DNA of 64,000 nt. Source: Cinnamomum chago. Taxonomy: Eukaryota > Streptophyta > Magnoliopsida > Laurales > Lauraceae. The notes beneath the pieces were generated by a model, which was not told the DNA's origin, did not search any database, and was given only the letters and a program-made list of their open reading frames with translations. Both the position numbers and the translations under genes were made by a program. Shown piece by piece: positions 54,968 to 64,000 of this stretch. Position 1 is the first letter of the stretch. Each line of letters begins with the position of its first letter. The stretch is taken from positions 21,926,001 to 21,990,000 of the forward strand of contig CP142453.1 in the NCBI GenBank assembly GCA_038049695.1, in the 5' to 3' direction.

Positions 54968-57900
54968 TCAATCATCCTTCAATCGCTTGAGCAACTTGGT
55001 GACCCAACGCTTGCAACGTCGCTTTAACGTGAAGCCCACAAAGACGCCTACAGCAAAGCTGATGGCACAAACCTTAGAACATGTCCACAGAGAAACAACT
55101 TGCCTGCAAGAGATGTACAACCCAAAGACATTAACCAGGGAATTTGTAGTTTGCATTGAGGCATGTACAACAGGAAATGTGATTCTTTGAATTTTTAACA
55201 TTTGCTTTAATTTTGAAATAAATTTTCTCCGTTTCGATGATACATAAGTCATTGGAAGAGGATTAGCATTGTTAAAAGCGAAAAGAACCAAACAATGAGC
55301 ATCCACTTTCACCATCTTCTACATGCATGTGATTGGCATGGATGGGACTCATGGGCATTATTTTAGTTGCATGTGTCATTCTGGCCACCATGCTATAAGA
55401 TAGTCACCACCAAACACGCAATTGCCAACACTCTTGGCGTCACTTCCACTTCCAAGTCTCATGATTCCTAGATCCATAATTCAAAATCTTGAAAATTCAA
55501 TCCAACTCAGAACTCCACTTGATCACAATTGTTTCAAACTTCAACAAGACAAGATCTTAAAGTGAAACTAGAAGGAAAAGTGCATGAAAAAAGGGAAAAT
55601 ATTATAGAACATATAAGAAATTACTTCACTAGTAGAATAGTTACCAGAAACCCTCTTCATCTTCATTCTAGATCTCTCATTAACTATTCTTCAACCAGAT
55701 GAAATTGGAAAGTTGGGACACAATCATCAAAAGGATATAGGATAGAAGATGCACTTAAAATTCCTAAAGATGAAGTGAGATGTAAATTGGCAACCGAGTC
55801 TCATTTTTTGAATCTTTGGCAGCAAATAGTATAAAGTGCAGTCCGTATTCTGCTATACAACACAGTTAAGCCACATCTTTTTATGTCTCCAAAATCATCA
55901 TCATCATCAAATCTGTCCCAACTATGTTGGGGTCAGCTATGAATTTTGTTTCTCCATTCAAATCTACCCTAAGCCAAACCCTCCGGTAGGTTTAACTTCT
56001 TTAGATTTATCCTTACTACTACATCCATGTTCTCTTCGACAAAGTGGGACGCGATCTAAACCATCCAGATCTAGCAAAATGCTAAAGCCTAAAACTGTGA
56101 CTGTACAAAACATAATGTCAATACTGTACAACCTCTCTCCCTCTCTCATCGGTGTGCCTATTGAACTATTGAATAACATCACCAACTGAGTGCCACCTCT
56201 GTGAGGTCCCTTGCCAAGACCCCTTGTGACATGCAACCCCCTTCAGTGAAGGATCTCCCGTTATACAACCACATGACCCATTTTATAAGTGCAGGCTTTT
56301 CTATTCTGTTCTTTTCTTTTTTAAGATTCAGAAATGGATAATTGTCTCATCAGCGTTGAATCGGTTCAAGTGCCAATTCAAAATGGTGGGTGTTTGTGAG
56401 GGTTTGGATCATAGGTTGGCCCATTCCTGGTGCAAAAAGTAGTCCCTTGTGTTGGATCCACTGGGATGAATACCTATTAGGGCAAGGGGATGGAAGGGTC
56501 TCTGTCTGACCTAGGTGTGTGTATAAAAATGAGGACCATGGGATCATCTACATTAAGGCCCTAATGTTTAATGATAAAGTCCAGGTTTTCACAGCTTTTG
56601 CATAATCAATCCAAAAGGGAAGCAAAAATTAGATGTGTTCACCAAATTGGGTCTGGTACCATTTCATGTGGGGTGGGGTGGGGGGACAGTGAGCCTGAAG
56701 AGCTAAGATTCATCATAGGGGACCCGCATGGACCCCACAAGCTGGGTCATTCCAGACAACTGTGCGTTAAGGAATTTAACCTATAAACCAGTTCTCATTT
56801 TGTTATATGCTATATATCTTGTGGGGCCTACCTAGATGCATGCCAATAGAGGAGTAAGGCAGATGAAAAGGTGTACATGTGGCTTAGGTTTGCCCCAAAG
56901 AACTACCTAATCAGATCATCATAGACATGGATTTGAAGACCTAAAAACTTACGGTGAGAACATGGGATACTTTAATTGAATCATAACATTCAAAAGAGTG
57001 TCACTATAAGGTGAGTATCGATTTACAGGAGTAGTGTGAGCAAGTTGGATTAAATCATGAGCAGGTTCCACAAGGAGGTTTGCACGTCACAACCCGCAAA
57101 AAAGTTTGTAGGTGAAGATATACACACATTTGAAGTGTTTAGGTGCCTCAAACTTTAATGGCTTTAGTCTTTATGTCTAACAATTGTTTATTATTGTTAT
57201 TATTATACTTGAGCCTGGACACACCTGGACCGCAACCCAATTATTAACCAAGCCCAAACATGGAACCATGCATGAAGCCAACTATCAATTGAACCCAAAA
57301 AAGGGTCCATATCCAGATTTTTTGGGCCTGGTACTTTGAGTATCCACGTAACATAGGAAGTCCATTAAGCATCCTTGAACCAAGGACTTCTCTCCCCCAT
57401 GAACACAACATGCAAGAAAACCACCATGTCCTGCTGCTGAATTGTAGAAAATATATCATTTATGAACTCCACTAATCCCTATTTTGAATTCATCAATAGT
57501 TTCATCGCCATGATTTCCCAGCTGCTCAGCTTCTTCCCCAAAGACATGATGACCCATGTTAGTGTATTTGTAACATAGGCTCGCAACAGATCCCTTTTTT
57601 TTCTGAATGTGCTCACAACAAGTCAATTGCAATGATGAAACATGCATTACAATCCATTACATGTATATAAGCAAAATCAGCAATAGGAGAGGGGACAGGT
57701 GGCCATGTCAATGGGGCCATTAGCCCCAAGAAATTTAAGGAGTTTTATATTTCTAATCTGCCCGAAATCAGCTTGAATGGGTATTGTTACCCATCTAATG
57801 TGAGGCTTTAAAATGAACAGTTGAAATGGAGATGATTTCAAAGCCATGGACCAAAAGGCTAGCAATGTCCAATGGTGTTAATTCTTGGGCGTCTAATGGT

Positions 57901-58388
57901 GTTGATTCTTAGTAGATGGGATAACCACAATCCTCTTTAATTTTATAGGGGGGTAAAGCAGAGAACCACATGTCTAAAGTTTGCTCAGTCCATTGGCCCA
58001 CATGTCTAACATTTGCTTAGTTCATCTACCCATGGTGAAGAGAACTTTGAGATGCAACTGCCCATATATAATCACCTTGCTGTGTACATATGTATGTAGA
58101 GCTCTGTTCAGATGAGGACACTTCTCACCTTTCTATATGAGAACCATTTTTATGAGGCCCACCCAAATGCATGCCAAGCATGGAGAGTGCTAGGGATGGG
58201 AAAGTTTATACATGGATTATGGATGCCCTAAAGATCAACAAAATTAAATCATTAAAAATATGGAACTTGAGTCATCAGAGACAACAACAGGAACATATGA
58301 AAAAACTGGGTTTCAATCCAATAGTGAATAATATTTGGATGTGTCAAATTGGGATGAATGTGAGGACAGTTCTCCTAACAAAACTTCC

Positions 58389-58442
<54 letters not shown>

Positions 58443-60911
58443 ATACAACTATACTTAGTAAGTACACACACGCAAGCGCACATATATATATATATATATA
58501 TTCTGTGTATGTGTGTGAAATTGAGAAATATGATTGGGTGGCATGCAAAGTTACACCACACAGGAACCCCCATTATCAATCCAACCCCCTCACACACTAA
58601 CCAAAACAACAACCCCACAAGAATTGGACTCACACTAATTTGCAATGATATGGATAATACTCATTGTTGGATTGAGTTTCACAAAAATGTAACTTAAGAA
58701 ACCTTTAAACTTTAAGGCCCTTAAATCACCCGTTCTAATGATTTGAGAGATTAATTTTGCCCAAAATCATATCCACAAAGAAACCTTTCAACAAACAATC
58801 CTCCCATCATTGGAATGCATTCAAGTGGTCCCACAAGGGGGTTAGATTTTTACATCTCACACAAGCAGTGAAAGGTACTCAGGTACCTCTTAGAAGAACA
58901 TAACCTATATACATATTTGTGTATGAAACTGATTCATATGAATGGGTGGTGTGCAAAGTTTCACAAAAGCCTCCAAGACTGCCTTGTGACCTAGGCTCAA
59001 CTTATTTCAGCCATTGCAAATGTTTATTGTTAGATCACAATGTTACTGGATGATGTTTCATTGGCACCAACCCTGTAGTCCCCTATACATCACACTCACT
59101 ATCATGAATCATCATCATGATGTCTTATCATGCGAAGGCAGGTCACTGTACATGCTCACTAGTGTAGTAAAAAAAATCGAAAACAAGGAATCACACATTG
59201 CTTCCTAACCTAAACTGGAGAATCAGTGTGTTGTGTATTAAAAAAAAATCACTAAGTGAAAATTAGGAAGCATTCTAGAAGGGGATATCAAGGCACGACG
59301 GCATGAAGGTGTTTAAGAGTGTTGGTGGATAGATGGCTTCCCATAACTGAATTGAGATTGATAGTAATCAAAGAATCAATAAATGAAGAGTTAAACAAGT
59401 GGATCTAGAAAAAAGAAAAGATTTTTTTTTTCTTGGAAGCTAAACTCATAAAGTTAATCCCTTAATTCTGAATCTCTGATAGACCATTAGAATAGACTCA
59501 CAGAGATTGAACAATTTGAACTAGAAATACACCCCCAGTGAACAACGAGTGAAAAAGTGGCTACTGAAGAAAGAAAAGAGTTTTTGCCTTGAAAGTTTAA
59601 CTCCCAAATTTAATCCCATTACTTGAAATCTTGGTTAGACCATTGGATTAGCGGCCCTAGAGATTGAACAATTTGAACTGGAACACCCCTTCTCCAACCC
59701 CAAGCACCATCAGCAAAGAAAAAAAATCAGGAATGAAGCTATCGAAAGATCCATGCACTAAGGGGTTGGTTTCTATAAGGAGTGAAGGTTGACAACACAA
59801 GTAGAGATAAATTTCTGTTGTACACATTTGAATGTGGACAATTTTCTCTACTTTTTGCTACACATCCTATTGACCATTAAGACTTTCCCCCCATCACTTT
59901 AAAACTCATTGAAGCGGTAATAAAGAATACAGGAAACATCTCCAACAAATGAATGCATATTGGTTACAACTTACACACATAATTGACTCTTTTTCTTTTT
60001 TTTTAATGTTTGGTTACCACCATGATTTAGGGGGGAAAAAAAAACTTGCCCTTTGGGAAAGCTAAAGCAATGCAGAGTCTAAAACAATGCTCTGAGCCAG
60101 ACAATGCTGGGAAGACCCAGAAGCACAAAATGCTCGACAGACAGCCCCGGACAGCTCCACAAGCCCCCTTTGTTCTCAAATTGTTCTCAAATTCCAGACA
60201 ATATGAGCATCTCTATAAAACAAAACACCATCAATTGGAATCAAGCAATCCACATTCATCTTAAGCTCCATTTAGAACACCTTACAGCATCCCCTCATAA
60301 TGATAGATAAGGAAATCAATCAAAAAGTAAAAAAGGGTAACCCCAGGAATTTCCACTTGATGCCATCACCATTGGTTAAAGAGGGTCACCATCATTTCAC
60401 CCTTTTGTTTTCCTCTCAACATTATTTCACCCTTTCTTTGTTTCACACTTGTTGTTCTGATAATTTTGTTGCTGTTGCTGTTGTTATTTTTCATCTTCTA
60501 CTACAAATTCTTAATTCAAAAACACAAAACAACCTACAAAATGTTACACCCACAAGAACCCCACAATTCGAAAACCACCAAGTTCACGATTGGGATTAGG
60601 AATGAAGAAAACCAACCATCCACGGCAATTGGAATTAGAAATGAAGAAAATGATTGGATTCATGTTTGCAAATTGAAGGGTGTCTCCAAACAACATGACT
60701 TTTGATCTTCTTTTATAACTATACTTCCAAAGAGAACAGAAACAATACCAAATCAGTTTATCTAGTGAGAGAGAAAGAGAGAGTACCGATTAGCTCTTTG
60801 GACAACTAGTTGAGCGTGATCGGAAGATAAATCAGAGCCGCTGAAAGAAGTGCTAGCGTTTCTGCTCGACTCTTGAGCTAGAGAACGAAGCCCTTGCGTG
60901 AATCTTTCCAT
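54968..60911 (-). CDS. Small plant membrane protein, 2 exons with a 5.7-kb intron
   Basis: Exon 1 is 60911-60787 (125 nt), exon 2 is 55103-54968 (136 nt), joined in phase to 86 residues. The start is the ATG in ACGATGGAAAG. Residues 1-42 are polar and Ser-rich (MERFTQGLRSLAQESS, then HAQLVVQRANR). The join gives NR-QVVSLWTCSK. Residues about 50-64 (CAISFAVGVFVGF) form one membrane segment, followed by a basic, amphipathic tail (TLKRRCKRWVTKLLKRLKDD). The C-terminal layout resembles a family of short uncharacterised plant transmembrane proteins as I recall it; no function is claimed. Donor G|GTACTC and acceptor TCTCTTGCAG|G are good. The extreme intron length relative to the coding sequence is the odd feature. 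Confidence 0.72.
55885..56090 (-). repeat. LINE- or SINE-like repeat fragment
   Basis: A (CAT)n run followed by TCCCAACTATGTTGGGGTCAGC, a sequence type very common in plant genomes at the reversed 3' ends of RTE LINEs and SINEs. The fragment is diverged and its limits are unclear. Confidence 0.4.
58389..58500 (+). repeat. Compound (AT)n(GT)n microsatellite
   Basis: (AT)n at about 58391-58415 runs into (GT)n to 58441. A second (AT)n run lies at about 58482-58500 after a CACACACG stretch. Confidence 0.9.
59381..59690 (+). repeat. ~157-bp tandem duplication
   Basis: Two units share GAAAAGA(T)nCTTGGAAG-like text, AGACCATTxGAxTAG and GAGATTGAACAATTTGAACT (59503 and 59660). They are diverged by several indels. 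Confidence 0.8.
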
Positions 60912-62520
60912 CGTCTCGAACCCAGCCCCCCAGATTCTCTCAATCTTACCGTGTTCGTGCAGATTTGGCGCTTTCAACACTATCCCTTCTCATTCACCTC
61001 ATCGATTTATATGTAACAGTTACAGAAGTTCAGAGAGAGCAGTGCTACGAAACCCTTTTCTAGGGTTTAAAACTTTTGCATCTCATTCCAGTCCTCAATA
61101 GTAAGAGAATGAAAGACCTATTTGACGAGTTTGCAGCCTTGCAGTGTGCGAGCCAGAGCGATTGATTATTTCATTTTATGGACAGTTCCTCGGCCACGGG
61201 TCATAAATCATAATGATATAGGATTATTACTTGCAACCAAGTTGGAATGAATATTTTCACCTATATAAAAAAAAATAAAAAATGGTTTGAACCTTATTTT
61301 AGATTCCGATTTATAAATTAAATTGGGCGTAAAACCTAACTTAGATTTTAATTGATAAATGGATTTGATTTTGGGACTACATAGGTTCCCGACTTATTGA
61401 CCTAGAACCCAACATATAAGAGTCTTTTAATGTTGAAAACTATAGCTCAAAATCAACTTTTGTTGGATATTTTTATATTTAATCTTGAGAGTATTATAAG
61501 TTGAATGATATCCTTATTTTAAGAAAATAAAAAGAAGTTAGAATCAATTTTAGAAGTAGATTCTGGTTCTTTAGTTGGACTTGGTTTCGAAAATTGGATC
61601 CGGGCCCTCCTATCGAAATGAGGTCTGAAACCAACAAAGCAGCTTTCAAGTTGGAATCGGAGCCAAAACTAAGTCCAGGTATAATATAGTTTTGACCTAA
61701 AATCGACCTGTTTCCAACCCTAGATTCATGGTTTCTACTTTCTACTAGTGTTTGGCAAGACCCATCCCATGTTGGTCCTATAATGTTGGATCTGGACGAC
61801 CGGCGTCCAGATTCGAGATATGGACATTAGTTGGGCTTGACTTTAATCTATCTAAATATCTTTTAAAAGTTTTGATTGTACAATTTGATGAATATGGCGA
61901 GATCGTATGGCTTAGATGTTTGGATGGATGAAAGAGGATGTTTGAATTTATTGAAATAAAAGGAAATTCACGGTGATTATTGCAAAAGAATGAAGGATAA
62001 GACCATGCCTAGCTTGATTGCAAGATCATCACCGGCCCCACTCCGATAGCAGAAATTTAATAGATTATTTAGTGTGCCTTTACATTTACATATATATATG
62101 TGGACTGCTGAAATAATAACAGAAGATAGAAGATAAAGAGAGAATAGAGTTTGTTGAGAGGCTTTGAACCCATCAGTAGAATACCAAGCCAATGTCGTTT
62201 GCAGGCATACATCTCTGCTAGCCACATAAAACAAAATGAATCAGTACGGAGGGTGAAAAACAGTTCTTATGAGGCATTTTTCACAACTTGCTTGTTGCTG
62301 TTGTATATCTAGTTCCAGTCATCATCATAGAAGAGGGCAGGGACATATTCAAGTGCTCCCGGATAGTGCTTAGTGTAAGGAAATTACTTTTAGGTCCATT
62401 ACTTGGACAACACGTCCTTACCTTTCTCGAAATGTGGTCATTACTGAAAAAACGGTTTCTTAATGAGATATATTTCATAATATTCTCTAACTTGATGGAT
62501 GGTTGAGATAAAATCTAAGA
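60912..62520. other. Shared upstream region between two divergent genes
   Basis: Separates the minus-strand small membrane protein gene from the plus-strand first exon at 62.7 kb. TAGGGTTT at 61061-61068 is a telo-box in the leader or promoter of the minus-strand gene. The middle (about 61250-61740) is a diverged low-complexity repeat with GATTxxGGGxxxTAGGTTC-like text. No exon seen. Confidence 0.55.
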
Positions 62521-62734
62521 AAACCCTAATGGGAAATTCAGTCCTCTCCCCACCTATAAAATAAAGCATTTCGTCCATCACAAAGGCTACACACAAAAAA
62601 CTCAACACATTAGGGTTTATAGGCAGAGAAACCGAAATCATTCACCTAGCATCTTCTTCGACAGATCTCAACATCAATCAACAACAGCACCAGACAGCAG
62701 GATCGGAAAGCTCTCTGCATCAGGATGTCTGGAG
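62521..62734 (+). CDS. Promoter and probable first exon of a plus-strand gene (partial)
   Basis: Telo-boxes AAACCCTAA (62521-62529) and TAGGGTTT (62611-62618) surround a TATA box TATAAAATA (62555-62563). A C/A-rich leader then ends in ATG at 62725 (MSG), with a splice donor G|GTACTC at 62734/62735. Paired telo-boxes near the start are common in genes for translation and ribosome biogenesis. Only about 10 coding nucleotides are visible, so no product can be named, and the next exon was not recognised before the end of the window. Confidence 0.4.
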
Positions 62735-64000
62735 GTACTCTTCAATTTATTTAAGATTAAATCCTACATGTGATTATCATGATGTTCACGATCTTAGGGT
62801 TCATATTAATAATAGTATAACATTCAGATCTAAGATTGGTTCAAACGCTACCAACATGCAATTGCGAAGAGATTAGACAAATCTATGTTCAAAGAATAGA
62901 AGAAAAACATATATCTAATCCACTGACCAGGAATATACATGGTAACCTCTTAAGGCTTAAGCCACAATTGTACCAATGTAACTAGCTAATGTCTTTCAAT
63001 TTGAATTAGTTTCGAGCATGATCCATTCTGAAATGAGTCCACTCCAACTTAATAGTCTCAGCAACCTGATCAAAGGCCATGCATCTACAAACTCAAGACT
63101 CAAGATTACCCAGGCATACCCCAGAATGACCCTTCTAAGATGAACTGATACAGCTTCAGTTAGGAAACAAGGAATTGAGATGAACTAATAAAATAAATGA
63201 AATGGAAAGTATTATAAGCTTGACAATTTCAAAAACACCCCCTCCATTATCTTCTGATCCTTCTTCAGCTTTACAATAGGAGATCATCACATCCAGAATC
63301 CAGATCACTGGCTATATAAATGATGTTTGCATTGCACTTCTGGGGGCCACAACCCATACGTGAAGTAACCAGCTCTCCTCATAAATTCCCCATAGCAACA
63401 GTTATTTTCCAAAAATGTCAAGAAAAGGTGTTCCCATGAAGGAAGATAAAATGCAAATGGAGCATGAAGTCCATCCTGCTTATGTTGGCAAGCAGCATAC
63501 CCGATCAAAAGGTTTTATAAGAACACAGAGTATGGGAAGAGTCATCAGAAAACCAAATGAGAAATGTTACCAAAATAATTAAACTTGAGTATAATCTGTC
63601 CAGCCACAATTTACAGGGGGGATATATCGATGCAATTGTTTACCACAACAAGTAGACCTCACATAGCCTACACAGATCATGTTAATAATCAAAAACACCA
63701 AAAGCTCGAGCTATTAGTAATTGGCATAACAATGTATATCAACAACTTGTACCACAACTCGCCATTAAGGTCCCAGTATGTCATCATTTCTTTTGCGAAG
63801 GAATTTCACTGTGGATAATCCATCCTGCTCATCGATTTGACCAGTTTAACCTGTTTTATCAAAATTTGTTTGGACGTTTGGTTTTGGGACCAAACTATAA
63901 AAGGCAATTTTCTGGTTCAATTCAGAAAAACCTGGTCTCACAAGATTCCGTAACAATTCCAAAATCAGAAACATTGGTTTTTATCCTCATGTGTGAAGAA
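62735..64000. other. Probable intron or intergenic, nothing recognised
   Basis: If the exon at 62725-62734 is real, this is its first intron and may continue past the window. Short ORFs at both strands have no recognisable domain. Confidence 0.4.

Larger units (their letters stand above)
55104..60786 (-). other. Intron of the small membrane protein gene
   Basis: 5683 bp. It holds a diverged repeat near 55885-56090, an (AT)n(GT)n microsatellite and a ~157-bp tandem duplication, listed separately. No further exon is needed to keep the frame, and none was recognised. Confidence 0.65.

Noticed and set aside
58313..58697. ORFs with IYIYIY and VCVCVC runs
   Set aside because: Translations of the (AT)n(GT)n microsatellite, not proteins.
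1..64000. CRISPR arrays, operons, bacterial elements, organellar insertions, rRNA genes
   Set aside because: Nothing in the window supports any of these; direct repeats found are tandem duplications or TE parts.

Overview
The window is nuclear DNA of a flowering plant. It carries a 14-exon plant NADPH oxidase (RBOH) gene with GT-AG introns, plant-type LTR retrotransposons primed by initiator-methionine tRNA, Tourist/hAT-like MITEs, a tRNA-derived SINE and an endogenous pararetrovirus (Caulimoviridae-like). AT-rich intergenic DNA and long introns suggest a repeat-rich genome; the species cannot be told from the sequence alone.

Layout. (1) 1-14.2 kb is a nest of transposable elements. A degenerate Ty3/gypsy element on the minus strand (gag-protease near 13.6-12.0 kb, RT near 6.2-5.8 and 2.8-2.0 kb) has been split by an RTE-type LINE (16-bp TSD), a ~3-kb hAT-like element (8-bp TSD; it holds an L1 LINE remnant) and a 5.8-kb Ty1/copia element (two 297-bp LTRs, 5-bp TSD). 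The copia element is itself interrupted by a 355-bp TRIM with its own 5-bp TSD. (2) 14.2-31.8 kb shows no convincing gene. It holds MITEs, one SINE with TSD, a strong fold-back element and tandem duplications. (3) 32.3-40.4 kb is an apparently intact RBOH gene, plus strand, 14 exons, 917 codons predicted. (4) 40.4-43.7 kb is intergenic, with GA microsatellites, a MITE and a SINE-like piece. (5) 43.75-53.79 kb is an endogenous pararetrovirus locus made of two head-to-head parts. The minus-strand part carries protease-RT-RNase H, an intact 390-codon ORF and a promoter. The plus-strand part carries a tRNA-Met primer site, leader, intact movement protein (682 codons), intact capsid protein (378 codons), a protease domain with no RT after it, a decayed ORF and a promoter. 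The promoter regions at the two outer ends are near-identical and point outwards, while the coding sequence next to each is different. The whole locus sits between 12-bp direct repeats. (6) 54.97-60.91 kb holds a small minus-strand gene of two exons and one 5.7-kb intron, encoding an 86-residue membrane protein. (7) Near 62.56-62.73 kb is the probable promoter and first exon of a plus-strand gene whose remainder is not identified.

The most notable item is the pararetrovirus locus. Two parts share a control region of about 0.46-0.49 kb but have different gene content, one with RT and one with movement and capsid proteins. That is what one would see if two components of a divided pararetroviral genome had joined and integrated together; rearranged partial copies of related viruses are the main alternative.
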